A DNA stretch of 64,000 nt from Acidisphaera sp. (GTDB lineage Bacteria; Pseudomonadota; Alphaproteobacteria; Acetobacterales; Acetobacteraceae), in contig JAFAYM010000267.1 of NCBI GenBank assembly GCA_019240395.1, positions 24,094 to 88,093 of the forward strand, in the 5' to 3' direction. Positions 18,656 to 28,200 of the stretch are shown piece by piece. Every line of letters starts with the position of its first letter. Position 1 is the first letter of the stretch. A program made the position numbers and the translations under genes. Below the pieces are notes generated by a model that was given only the letters and a program-made list of their open reading frames with translations, was not told where the DNA came from and did not search any database.

Positions 18656-18985
18656 CTAGGGGCGCGGCGGGGACGCGCCGTACGGCACCACGATGTCCTC
18701 GGGATCGGCCCGGTTGAGCATCGCCCGCGCCCGCTCGTCCAGCGCATCCGGGTCGAGGTGGTTGGGCCGCAGCGCATTCACCCGACGCTCCCAGGCGGCG
18801 AGCTCGGCCCGGCTTTCGGCGAGAGCGGCCTGCGCATTGCGCAGATCCTGCTGGCGCTGCGCATAGGATTGCAGCCCGAGATCGCCCTGGGTGGCGTTCC
18901 AGGCGAAATAGCCGACCAGCAGCAGGAACAACAGCGGCGGAATGGCCGCCTTGCTCCGCCGCTTCACCTCACGTGCGAAGGACAA
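18656..18985 (-). CDS. ftsB: FtsB/DivIC-like septum formation protein
   Basis: A 109-residue bitopic protein: short basic cytoplasmic end (MSFAREVKRRSKAA), one membrane helix (PPLLFLLLVGYFAWNA), then a coiled coil (YAQRQQDLRNAQAALAESRA) and a conserved end containing LDERARAMLNRADPEDIVV. FtsB bridges FtsL and FtsQ in the divisome and helps activate septal peptidoglycan synthesis. Its location just upstream of pdhA is the common alphaproteobacterial arrangement. Confidence 0.9.
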   Translation of the reverse strand: MSFAREVKRRSKAAIPPLLFLLLVGYFAWNATQGDLGLQSYAQRQQDLRNAQAALAESRAELAAWERRVNALRPNHLDPDALDERARAMLNRADPEDIVVPYGASPPRP

Positions 18986-19044
18986 TCCGGATCTCCCGAG
19001 AACAGGGCCCTTCTACCACGCTGCCCTGGGGGGATGAACAGATT

Positions 19045-20100
19045 TCACCCGTGACCCGGCCCAGCCGGGCGGCACGGCTGGAGCGCGCCACCCGGCCCGG
19101 AGGCCGTGAGACCGTTGCGCGCGACCCACAGGGCGACGCTGTTGATGCTGTCGGGATTGCGGTAGTCGGGTTCGATCTGCACGCCGACCTGGTTGAAGGA
19201 CTGGACGACGTACTCCGTCGGCGCGACTCCATGGGCCCGGAGATAGTTGAGCCAGTCCTGCGTGTCGGTGAGGAAGCCGCTGGCCTGACCGTAGGTGTCC
19301 AGGCTCAGGCTCGAGCGCAGGGAGTGTGCGGCCGCCCATCGCAGAGCGGCGACCACGAACTGGCGATACGCTTCCTCCCGCGACAGCGCGTAGGCAGGCG
19401 GCGCGTCGAGCGCGATCCCGCGGCCGTAGAGCGCGACCGCCTTGGCGTTTGCCCAATAGGGATCGTCGAACGACGTGTGCACCAAGTCCTGGTCCGGCGT
19501 GATGTACGGAGCGTTCGAGGAGAGGCCGGCCGCATTCGCCCGATCGAACTGTAGCTCTGCCGCCGGGACCTGGGTGTCGTCGAGCGCCGCGCTGCCGTTC
19601 AGGGGAGCCGGAAGATCCCAGTTGGCAGCATGCGGGACGGCTCCCTGCGACGTGTAGTCCTGCTTCCACTCTCCGGTCGCGCTGACGAAATCGAGTGAGC
19701 AGCAACCCAGCTCGGCCAGTTCCCCGGCACTGTGGAATTGCGCCAGGATCGCGGGAACGGTGCCGTCGGGCGCGTACGGATAGGGCTTGGGATACGGCCA
19801 GGGCGGGGACCCGGCGCGCGACGCCGGACGATCGGCAAACTGCATCATGACGCCGTGCTCGTACAAGCCGATGCAACCCGTTGCGAGGAGCGGCGCGGTG
19901 ACCCCGGGCAGGCGCAGATTGTCGAAGGAGATGAGGCCGCCGATGAACACCGTATTCCGGCGGGCGAGCCCTGGTGGCTGCGACGCCGCGCCGGAGCTTT
20001 GTGCTTGCACCGTCGGGACGGAAACGATCGTGGCCAGGAGCAGCGCGAAGAAGGCCCTGTTCACGCCTTTCCGGGGTACGAGCCTTGCCGGCTTACGCAT
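19045..20100 (-). CDS. Secreted protein of unknown function
   Basis: I do not recognise the family of this 351-residue protein. From ATG 20100 it has a basic N-terminus and a hydrophobic signal (FFALLLATIVSVPTVQAQ), so it is exported. The mature part is rich in aromatic and Asp residues (ISFDNLRLPG, DDPYWANAKAV, SLSLDTYGQASGF, QDWLNYLRAHG). The last pattern looks globular, perhaps a carbohydrate-active or glycan-binding fold, but no catalytic motif is certain. Its start overlaps the 3' end of the glycosyltransferase gene by 8 bases, so the two are cotranscribed and probably act together. Confidence 0.75.
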   Translation of the reverse strand: MRKPARLVPRKGVNRAFFALLLATIVSVPTVQAQSSGAASQPPGLARRNTVFIGGLISFDNLRLPGVTAPLLATGCIGLYEHGVMMQFADRPASRAGSPPWPYPKPYPYAPDGTVPAILAQFHSAGELAELGCCSLDFVSATGEWKQDYTSQGAVPHAANWDLPAPLNGSAALDDTQVPAAELQFDRANAAGLSSNAPYITPDQDLVHTSFDDPYWANAKAVALYGRGIALDAPPAYALSREEAYRQFVVAALRWAAAHSLRSSLSLDTYGQASGFLTDTQDWLNYLRAHGVAPTEYVVQSFNQVGVQIEPDYRNPDSINSVALWVARNGLTASGPGGALQPCRPAGPGHG

Positions 20101-21511
20101 GTTCGGTCGATACCGCTCGCGCGAGCGCCCTGAGATACTCACGCATCCGCGTCGTCTTCCGAGCCGCGTTCCCGACGCCACCGGCGAAGTGCGCAAGACC
20201 TCGGCGGCCGGCCGGCACCGGGTCGGAAACATGGAAGATCCCGGTCGACCATGGCTGCAACGTCTCGAGGTCGAAGCCGCCCATCTTATGAGCGATGTAG
20301 TTGGCGAAAGGCTGGTCGAACTCGGCGAAAAAGTCGCGGCGATTGATGGAGCTGGCGAAATCATAGGCGCACCGGACGATCCCGTCGAACAGCGGCTCCA
20401 CGTCCCGTACGCGGCGGAAGCCCAATATCCCCGTTGAGAAACCGCGCTCGCCCGGCACGGCGTTGCGGCCGTCACGCTCGAAGAGGGTTTTGCCGTAATG
20501 GTCGTTCTCGATCATAAGGTCGAATTCCGGGACGGCCATGAGATCGTGCGAGAAGACCATGCCGGCGAGAAGGGAATCCAGAGGAGCGTCGCAGATGACG
20601 TCGGTGTCCAGGTAGAGCAGGGGTTGGTATTCCCTTGCGAGGGGCACCTGGCCCACCTTGTAGCGGGCAAGCGTGTAGTCCAGCGTGTCATCGGCTTGCA
20701 GTACCGCCACATGCATCGAGGCGCGCAACGTCTCGGGGAAGCGCTGAGCGAAATCGCGGTGCCGGGCATCGGTCAGGAGCAGGACGTCGCCGCGCCATTC
20801 GCCCATCCCGAACAGCGACCTGATGGCGAGCTCGGCGCAGTCGAAGATTTCCGGTTTGCCGAACGCCGCGAAATAGGCGAGCGGCCGGTACAGTCGAAGA
20901 TACTCGCAGTCACCTCCGTCCTGCTCGATCAGCAATTCAAGGTCCGTCCGGCAGCGAGCGGAACCGCCCCTCCGATCGTCGGCGTTCAGGAACTGCTCGA
21001 TGCCGAACTCGGCGAAGTTCGATCTGAGGCGTCGATCCGCTTGCGCCGCAAAGGAGTGGCGGCGAGCGGCGTAGCCTGGATGCGACATCCACTCATGCCT
21101 GAGGAAAAAACGCAGGCTGTCGAGCTGCTCCGGCGCGAGCAGCAGGAAGCTTTCCCAGACGAGGCCGACGTTACGGGTGAAGCTGACCTCACCATCCGGC
21201 TCGGCAGACAGGAAGCGGCCATCCCCCTCGTACTGCGCCTCGACCGCGCGCTTGCCGATCCACGTCAGCCGACGCGTGGCGTTCTCCGGGCCGGCAAGTC
21301 CGCAGCCGCCCGCATCGAAGCGGTCCACGACCACGGGCGCCTGGCCGTTCCTGACGAACCGGAAGGCGGCTTTGTCGCCTTCGCAGGTGACGAAGAGATT
21401 GGCCGGAACGGTGGCGATCGGGCCATGGCGCAGGGTGCCCGTCGCCTCGTCCAGGTAGACCAGCGTGCCGTGTGCCGTGCACATCAAGGCGCCGCGCACA
21501 TCCCGCGCCAT
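20093..21511 (-). CDS. Glycosyltransferase with DXD motif (GT8-like)
   Basis: This 472-residue cytosolic protein (ATG 21511) seems to have two parts. Residues 1-130 are beta-rich with short repeats (LVYLDEATGTLRHG, NLFVTCEGDKAAFRFV), resembling a beta-trefoil or lectin-like module. The C-terminal half resembles nucleotide-sugar transferases of the GT8 type: VLLLTDARHRDFAQRF, the metal-binding DTD in LLYLDTDVICDAPLD (about residue 300), FSTGILGFRRV and FDQPFANYIAHK. Donor and acceptor are unknown. Hand counts of three 60-base samples give 55-60% GC, lower than neighbouring genes. Confidence 0.8.
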   Translation of the reverse strand: MARDVRGALMCTAHGTLVYLDEATGTLRHGPIATVPANLFVTCEGDKAAFRFVRNGQAPVVVDRFDAGGCGLAGPENATRRLTWIGKRAVEAQYEGDGRFLSAEPDGEVSFTRNVGLVWESFLLLAPEQLDSLRFFLRHEWMSHPGYAARRHSFAAQADRRLRSNFAEFGIEQFLNADDRRGGSARCRTDLELLIEQDGGDCEYLRLYRPLAYFAAFGKPEIFDCAELAIRSLFGMGEWRGDVLLLTDARHRDFAQRFPETLRASMHVAVLQADDTLDYTLARYKVGQVPLAREYQPLLYLDTDVICDAPLDSLLAGMVFSHDLMAVPEFDLMIENDHYGKTLFERDGRNAVPGERGFSTGILGFRRVRDVEPLFDGIVRCAYDFASSINRRDFFAEFDQPFANYIAHKMGGFDLETLQPWSTGIFHVSDPVPAGRRGLAHFAGGVGNAARKTTRMREYLRALARAVSTEHA

Positions 21512-21530
21512 CAGCGAACCCGCGCGTTGC

Positions 21531-22220
21531 TCAGGCGACCGCCGCCGCTGCGGCCAGGCCGTCGAACAGGCCCAGCATGCGGCCGCGCCACTCGGCGATC
21601 GGGTCGTCCTCGGCGAGGAGCGCAAAACGGCTCGCGCAGCGCGCCCATTGGAAGCCGCTGAACAGGATGTAGTCGGCATAGCTCGGCGCATCGCCGCCGA
21701 ACCAGGGCTGCGCCGCCAGCACCGCCCGCAGGGGAGACAGGGAACGGCGGAAATCCTCCCGGCGGGCTTCGCGGTCCTGCTGCACCTGCTCCAGCCGCAT
21801 GCCGAAGCGGGCCTCCCTGCTCGCCCGAAAGTACTCCTGGTCGCCGGGGTCCAGCACCGTCCAGATATCGTGAAGGATCAGGCGAGCGATCGCCGGGTTC
21901 ATCACGCTGTCGGCCCAGGCATTGATGAACCGGGCATGCGCCATCCCGCCGGCGCCGGAGAACAGGCTGGGCCGGTCGGCCCGGGTGTGTTCGAGATAGA
22001 CCGCAATCGCCCAGGAATCCGCCACCGCTCGACCGTCATCGACGATGACCGGCACCTTTTCGCTGCCGGAAAAGGCGATCCGCTCACCCTCGGTGAACCG
22101 CCAGGGCAAGGTTTGCGTCGGCAGGCCCTTGTGCGCCAGCGCCAGCCGGGCTCGCCAGCAATAGGGGCTGAAGCGCAACGCCGGATCGGCGCCGGCCAGG
22201 TCGTAGAGCAGGATGGACAT
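21531..22220 (-). CDS. Glutathione S-transferase family protein
   Basis: A 229-residue GST-fold protein. The N-terminal thioredoxin-like half begins LLYDLAGADPALRFSPYCWR with a possible active Cys21, then SEKVPVIVDDG and the glutathione-contact region ADSWAIAVYLE. The helical C-terminal half includes PWFGGDAPSYADYILFSGF. The class is unclear (beta- or Ure2-like). It is divergent from the DsbA-like oxidoreductase gene 80 bases away; both are thiol-active, but a common pathway is only a guess. Confidence 0.88.
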   Translation of the reverse strand: MSILLYDLAGADPALRFSPYCWRARLALAHKGLPTQTLPWRFTEGERIAFSGSEKVPVIVDDGRAVADSWAIAVYLEHTRADRPSLFSGAGGMAHARFINAWADSVMNPAIARLILHDIWTVLDPGDQEYFRASREARFGMRLEQVQQDREARREDFRRSLSPLRAVLAAQPWFGGDAPSYADYILFSGFQWARCASRFALLAEDDPIAEWRGRMLGLFDGLAAAAAVA

Positions 22221-22300
22221 GCCCCGGAGTGTGCTGCGGCGCCACCCACCCGTAAAGCTTTCGCCGTGACGGGGGATGACCCCCCAACTAAAGTATCGGC

Positions 22301-22969
22301 ATGAACGTCCTGGCTCCGCCCCGCGCCCGTCTGCCGATCGAGGTGGTCCATGACCTGGTCTGCCCGTGGTGCTTCCTGGGAGTGCGGCGGCTGTTCCGCA
22401 CTTTGCGCCGCCGCCCCGACCTGACCTTCGAGCTGAGCTGGCGGCCGTTCCTGCTCAACCCCGACATGCCGCGGGCCGGCATGGCGCGCACCGACTACGT
22501 GATCCGGAAATTCGGCGGCGAGGACCGGGCGCGACGGCTCTATGCCTCGATAGCCGAGATCGGCCGGACCGAGGGCGTGCTGTTCCGCTTCGACCGCATC
22601 CGCCGCACCTCAAGCAGCGTCGACGCGCATCGGCTGGTCCGCCTCGCCGCGGGCTACGGGCGCGCGGCGGAAATGGTCGAGGCGCTGTTCTCCGCGCACT
22701 TCACCGACGGGCACGACATCGGCGAGCTCTCGGTACTGCTGGCGGTCGCCGGCGCCTGCGGGCTCGACACCGGCGTGGCGCGCCGCTTCCTGCTCAGCGA
22801 TGACGACGTGGACGCGGTGCACGCCGACAACCTCCGCGCCCACCGCCTTGGGATCAACGGCGTGCCCTGCTTCGTGGTGTCCGGGCGCCACGCCATCGCC
22901 GGCGCGCAGGAGCCCGAAGTCATCGAGCGGCTGCTCGATGTCGCAGCCGTCGAGGCGACCGGGAGCTGA
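22301..22969 (+). CDS. DsbA-family (FrnE-like) oxidoreductase
   Basis: A 222-residue cytosolic thioredoxin-fold protein with an intact CPWC motif near the N-terminus (DLVCPWCFLGVRRL), an all-helical insert, and the cis-Pro region GINGVPCFVV close to the end. No signal peptide is present. The pattern is that of FrnE-like DSBA oxidoreductases, related to 2-hydroxychromene-2-carboxylate isomerases. It has a promoter region shared with the divergent GST gene. Confidence 0.88.
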   Translation: MNVLAPPRARLPIEVVHDLVCPWCFLGVRRLFRTLRRRPDLTFELSWRPFLLNPDMPRAGMARTDYVIRKFGGEDRARRLYASIAEIGRTEGVLFRFDRIRRTSSSVDAHRLVRLAAGYGRAAEMVEALFSAHFTDGHDIGELSVLLAVAGACGLDTGVARRFLLSDDDVDAVHADNLRAHRLGINGVPCFVVSGRHAIAGAQEPEVIERLLDVAAVEATGS

Positions 22970-22990
22970 GCGGAGCTCGGCGGCCTCCAG

Positions 22991-24010
22991 CTATCCCGGC
23001 GCCGGGCTTTCAGAGGGAACGGCGGACAGCGCGCTCTGCCGCGCCGCCTCCGCTCGGGCGGCATAGCGGCGGGCCAGCCAGGCGCAGACCATCAGCTGCA
23101 TCTGGTGGAAGATCATCAGCGGCAGCACGGTCATGCCGACGGTCGGGCCGGCGAACAGCACGTTGGCCATCGGCACGCCGCTCGCCAGCGTCTTCTTCGA
23201 GCCGCAGAAGACGATCGCCACCTCGTCGCGCCGACTGAAGCCGAGCGCCCGGCTGCCATGGGTGGTGGCCAGCAGCACCAGGCCCAGGATCACCGCGTTG
23301 ATGATGATCAGCACGGCGAAGCGGGTCGGCGGCAGCTGGTGCCAGATGCCCTGCACCACCGCCTCGCTGAAGGCGGTGTAGACCACCAGCAGGATCGAGC
23401 TGCGATCGGTCATCGCCAGGATGCGGCGGTTGCGCTGCGCCCATTCCCCGATCAGCGGCCGCAACAGCTGTCCGGCGGCGAACGGCACCAGGAGCTGCAG
23501 CACGATCTTCCAGATCTCCGTGAGCGAGATGCCGCTGCCGTGCAGGCTGAGCAGCAGGCCGACCAGCACCGGGGTGATCAGGATGCCGAGCAGGTTGGAC
23601 GCCGTCGCCGCACAGATCGCCGCCGGCACGTTGCCCATGCCGATCGAGGTGAAAGCGATCGAGGACTGCACCGTCGAGGGCAGCGCGCAGACGAACAGCA
23701 CGCCGAGCCAGAGCGGCGGCGTCAGCACCCCTGGCACCAGCGCGCGCAGCACCAGGCCGATGATCGGGAACAGCACGAAGGTGCTCGCCATGATCAGCAG
23801 GTGCAGCCGCCAGGCGGTCGCCCCGGAAATCACCGCCTGGCGCGACAGCCGGGCGCCCTGGAGGAAGAACAGGGCGGCGATGGCGATCACGGCCAGGACA
23901 TTGAAGACCCGGGCGCTTGCCCCGTGGCAGGGCAGGAACGTGGCCAGGATCACCGTGCCGACCAGGGCCATGGTGAAGCCGTCCGGGCGAAACCCTAGCA
24001 GACCGCGCAT
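22991..24010 (-). CDS. SBF-like (YfeH-type) bile acid:sodium symporter family transporter
   Basis: The 339-residue membrane protein has about nine or ten hydrophobic segments, beginning with FTMALVGTVILATFLPCHG. Conserved polar breaks typical of the SBF/BASS family are VCALPSTVQSSIAFTSIGMGN and FCGSKKTLASGVPMANVLF. This is the YfeH-type branch, whose substrate is generally unknown. The start at ATG 24010 is chosen because the first helix follows directly; the upstream open frame is not hydrophobic. It converges with the DsbA-like gene with only 21 bases between stops. Confidence 0.88.
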   Translation of the reverse strand: MRGLLGFRPDGFTMALVGTVILATFLPCHGASARVFNVLAVIAIAALFFLQGARLSRQAVISGATAWRLHLLIMASTFVLFPIIGLVLRALVPGVLTPPLWLGVLFVCALPSTVQSSIAFTSIGMGNVPAAICAATASNLLGILITPVLVGLLLSLHGSGISLTEIWKIVLQLLVPFAAGQLLRPLIGEWAQRNRRILAMTDRSSILLVVYTAFSEAVVQGIWHQLPPTRFAVLIIINAVILGLVLLATTHGSRALGFSRRDEVAIVFCGSKKTLASGVPMANVLFAGPTVGMTVLPLMIFHQMQLMVCAWLARRYAARAEAARQSALSAVPSESPAPG

Positions 24011-24145
24011 CTGCCCACCTCCTCTCGGCGCCCCCACCCGGTTGCAGCCCTTGTGGCAAGACGGCCGCAGTCGCGGTCGGTTCCGCGGCGGGCGCGCAGG
24101 AACTTGAAGCGCCGTCTCATGTTGCAGTGCAGCATCGCGTCCCAT

Positions 24146-24157
24146 ATGGACGTCCAT
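24146..24157. promoter_or_regulatory. 12-bp perfect palindrome upstream of esterase
   Basis: ATGGACGTCCAT at 24146-24157 is a perfect palindrome in the divergent region between the SBF-like transporter and the esterase. It overlaps the first possible esterase ATG (24156) and lies just upstream of the better ATG at 24171. It could be an operator, but it is short and unproven. Confidence 0.25.
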
Positions 24158-24170
24158 GGAGCACGGCAAC

Positions 24171-25229
24171 ATGCATCTGGCGACACGGCTCAAGCTCGGG
24201 CGACGGGCCCTGCGCCATGCCTGGCGCAGCGCCGCGGCTTTCGGCACGGGGCGGCGCGCCTCGGCTCCGGTGGCCGTGGATGCCTCCGGCGCGCTGATCG
24301 AAGTGCCGGGATTCGGCTCGAATCCGGGGCGCCTGCGCATGCTGTTGTACGCGCCGGTTCACGCGCCCACCGCCGGAGCACCGCTGATCGTGGTGCTGCA
24401 CGGCTGCGGCCAGTCGGCGGCGGAGTTCGCGCGGGATGCCGGGTGGATGGCCCTGGCGGAGCGGCTTGGCGTGCCGCTGCTGCTGCCCGAGCAGCGGGGC
24501 GACAATAACCGGGGCGTCTGCTTCAACTGGTTCAGCCCCGGCGACAACCGTCGCAGCCGGGGCGAGGCGCTGTCGATCCGCCAGATGGTCATCGAGGCGA
24601 AGCGGCGATTCCGCTCCAACCCCCACCGCATCTTCGTGGCCGGGCTCTCGGCCGGCGGCGCGATGGCGGCGGCACTGCTCGCGGCCTACCCCGAGGTGTT
24701 CGCCGGCGGCGCGGTGGTGGCCGCACTCCCGGTCGGCTGCGCCAGCACCGCCAGCCAGGCGCTGACCCGGATGGCCGATGGCGGCCACGCGCCACCCCCG
24801 GGCGACTGGGCCGACCAGGCGCGCGCCGTGGGGCCTGCCAGCTATGCCGGCCCGTGGCCCCGTCTGAGCATCTGGCATGGCATGCGCGATCGCACCGTCG
24901 ACCCCGGCAACGCCGAGAACCTGGTGGCGCAATGGACGGCGCTGCACGGCCTGCCCGCCAGCGCGTATCACAATTCCGCCGAGCCCGGCGCCCACCGGCG
25001 CAGCTGGGGCGACTCCGATAACCCGGCGGTCGAGTGCTGGAGCATCGAGGGCCTGGCGCACGGCTTTCCCATCGCCGGCGAGTCCGGCGGACATCCCTCC
25101 ACCTGGGTGCAGGACGTGGGAGTCGACGCCCCGGCGGCGATCGCCCGGTTCTGGGGCCTGGAAAGGCCGGCGAGGGCTCTGCCCGCGAGCCTGGAGGAGA
25201 CCCTCGTCCCTTGCATCCCTCCGGGGTGA
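24171..25229 (+). CDS. PHB-depolymerase-type esterase
   Basis: An alpha/beta hydrolase of the LpqC / PHB depolymerase esterase family, 352 residues from ATG 24171 (GGAG 9 bases upstream; ATG 24156 is the alternative). Visible: oxyanion motif LHGCGQSAAEFA, NRGVCFNWF, nucleophile elbow AGLSAGGAMA (Ser at about residue 160), acid GMRDRTVDPGN and histidine in EGLAHGFPI. The N-terminus (RLKLGRRALRHAWRSAAAFG) is basic, as in intracellular or phasin-associated members, and no signal peptide is evident. It may act on short-chain polyhydroxyalkanoate or other esters. It converges on mfd. Confidence 0.85.
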   Translation: MHLATRLKLGRRALRHAWRSAAAFGTGRRASAPVAVDASGALIEVPGFGSNPGRLRMLLYAPVHAPTAGAPLIVVLHGCGQSAAEFARDAGWMALAERLGVPLLLPEQRGDNNRGVCFNWFSPGDNRRSRGEALSIRQMVIEAKRRFRSNPHRIFVAGLSAGGAMAAALLAAYPEVFAGGAVVAALPVGCASTASQALTRMADGGHAPPPGDWADQARAVGPASYAGPWPRLSIWHGMRDRTVDPGNAENLVAQWTALHGLPASAYHNSAEPGAHRRSWGDSDNPAVECWSIEGLAHGFPIAGESGGHPSTWVQDVGVDAPAAIARFWGLERPARALPASLEETLVPCIPPG

Positions 25230-25265
25230 AGTACGGGCAGCGGACGCAGGCCCGACTGATGTGGC

Positions 25266-28200
25266 CTATGCGGCGGCGGCCTGCTGAACCATCCGATTGA
25301 GGTTGCCCAGCACATCCCGCGCGGTCCGCAGCCGTGTCGCCAGGTCCATCTCGCGGGTGATGGCAAGCTTGTGGTCCGGGCGCAGGCGGATCTGGCCGGC
25401 CTTGGTGCCGAGCCAGGCGATCAGTCCGGCGGGATTGCGGAAGGCGTTGCCGCGGAACTGCAGCACCATCCCCTTCGGGCCGGCCTCCAGCTTCTCCACC
25501 CCGGCCTCGCGGCAGGCGCGCTTCAGCGCCACGACCTGGAGCAGGTTCTCGACCTCCTCGGGCAGCTTGCCGAACCGGTCCACCAGCTCGGCGGCCATTG
25601 CCTCGGTCTCGGCGTCCGAGGCGAGGCCGCCGATACGACGATAGAGGCCGAGGCGCACCGGCAAGTCGCGCACGTAATCCTCCGGGATCAGCACCGGCAG
25701 GCCGAGGGTGATGTTGGGCGTCCAGTCGCGGTCGGCGGAGTGCCGGCGGCCGCGCTCGGCCCGCATGTCGGCCACCGCATCCTCGAGCATCTGCTGATAG
25801 AGCTCGATGCCGACCTCGCGGATGTGGCCGGACTGCTCGTCGCCGAGCAGGTTGCCGGCGCCGCGGATGTCGAGGTCGTGGCTCGCCAGGGTGAAGCCGG
25901 CGCCGAGATTGTCGAGCGTCTGCATCACGGTCAGCCGCTTCTCCGCCGCAGGCGAGAGGCGATAGTTCGGCGGCCACGTCAGATAGGCATAGCCGCGCTG
26001 CTTGCCGCGCCCGACCCGGCCGCGCAGCTGATAGAGCTGGCCGAGGCCGAACATGTCGGCACGGTGGATCAGCAGCGTATTCACCGCCGGCATGTCGAGC
26101 CCGCTCTCGACGATGTTTGTCGAGAGCAGGATGTCGTATTTGCCGTCGCCGAACTCCGTCATCACCCGCTCGAGCTCGGTGGGCGCCAAGCGGCCATGGG
26201 CCTGGGCGGTGCGCGCCTCCGGCACGATGGCGGCGAGGCGCTCGGACATGCGGTCGAGATCCTCGATGCGCGGCACGACGCAGAACACCTGGCCGCCGCG
26301 GAAGCGCTCGCGCTGCAGGGCTTCGCGGATCACCACCGCGTCGAACGGCATGATGAAGGTGCGCACGGCGAGGCGATCCACTGGCGGCGTGGCGATCAGG
26401 CTCATCTCCCGCACTCCGGTCAGCGCCAGCTGCAGGGTGCGCGGGATCGGCGTGGCGGTGAGCGTCAGCACGTGGACGTCGGCCTTGAGCTGCTTCAGCT
26501 TCTCCTTATGGGCGACGCCGAAATGCTGCTCCTCGTCGACCACCAGGAGGCCGAGCTCGGCGAAAATGGTGCCCTTGGCGAGCAGCGCGTGGGTGCCGAT
26601 GACGATGTTGACGCGGCCGTCGGCAAGGCCCCGGCGCACCTCGGCCGCCTCCTTCGCCGTCACCATGCGCGAGAGCTGGGCGACGGTGACGGGCAGCCCG
26701 GCGAAGCGGGCGGAGAAGGTGCGGAAATGCTGGCGCGCCAGCAGGGTGGTCGGCACCACGACGGCAACCTGCGTGCCGGACATGGCGGCCACGAAGGCGG
26801 CGCGCAACGCCACCTCGGTCTTGCCGAAGCCCACATCGCCGCAGACCAGCCGGTCCATCGGCCGCCCCGAGGCCAGGTCCTCCAGCACGTCGGCGATGGC
26901 GCGGGACTGGTCCTCGGTCTCGGCGAAGGGGAAGCGGGCGCAGAACTCGTCCCAGCTGCCCTCGGGAGGCGCCATGCTCGGCGCCTCGCGCAGGCGCCGG
27001 GCCGCGGCGATGCGGATCAGCTCGCCCGCCATGTCGCGGATGCGCTGTTTGGCGCGCGCCTTGCGCGTCTGCCAGCTGGCGCCGCCGAGGCGATCGAGCG
27101 CCACGCCGGAGGTCTCGCTGCCGAAGCGGGAGAGCAGCTCGATGTTCTCGACGGGAAGGAAAAGCTTCTCGCCGCCGTCGTAGTTCAGGCGCAGGCAATC
27201 GTGGGGCGCGCCGCTGGCCACCAGCGTCTCCAGCCCGTCATAGCGGCCGATGCCGTATTCCTGGTGCACGACGAGGTCGCCCTCGGCGATCTCGGTGGCG
27301 TCGGCGATGAACTGGTCGGCCCGCTTGCGTCGCCGCGGCGGCCGGCTGATGCGCTCGCCCAGCAGGTCCTGCTCGCTGACCACGGCCAGGCTGTCGGCGA
27401 CGAAGCCGCGCTCCAGCCCGAGCACGACGACGCCGGCGACGCCCTTCTCCAGGCGCTGCGCCGCCGCCCAGTCCTCGACCTGCTCGGCACGCAGGCCGTG
27501 CTCGCGCAGCAGATGCGCCAGGCGCTCGCGCGAGCCGCGGGTCCAGGCGGCGACCAGCAGGCGCTTGCCCTGGCTCCAGCGCCCGGCTTGGCCGCGGAAC
27601 TCATCGAAGCCTTTGGCGCCTGACACGGATTGCGCGAAGACCGGCCCGGGCCGGCCGCCGCCATCGATACCGGCACCCGACCCGTCGTCTGGACGGACGA
27701 AGGGGCTGAAGGCGAAGGCGCGACCCTGGGCGAGCATCGCGTCCCAGCCGGCCCGGTCGAGGTAGAGGCGATCGGGCGGCAGCGGCCGGTACGGCACCTC
27801 GCCGTCGCGCGGCGGTGCCTGGCGCGCGGCGTAGTGGTCGGCGACCATCTCCAGCCGGCCGGTCAGCACTTCGTCCGACTGGTGGTCGAGGCTGACCGCG
27901 GCACCCGGGAGATAGTCGAACAGCGTCTCCATGGCGGCGTGGAACAGCGGCACCCAGTGCTCCATCCCTGGATGGCGCCTGCCCTCCGATATGGACTGAT
28001 AGAGCGGGTCGGCGGCGGCTTCCGGGCCGAACAGCTCGCGCCACTGCGTGCGGAAGCGGGCGACCGAGTCGCGATCCAGCGAGACCTCGGAGACTGGGCG
28101 CAGCACCAGGCGTTCGATCCGCCCGCTGCTGCGCTGGCTGGTCGGGTCGAAGCGTCGCATCGACTCGATAGTGTCGCCGAACAGGTCCAGCCGCACCGGA

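Noticed and set aside
19045..20475. Longer N-terminus for the secreted unknown protein, up to 20475
   Set aside because: The extra part overlaps the glycosyltransferase coding sequence by more than 300 bases, while ATG 20100 gives a proper signal peptide.
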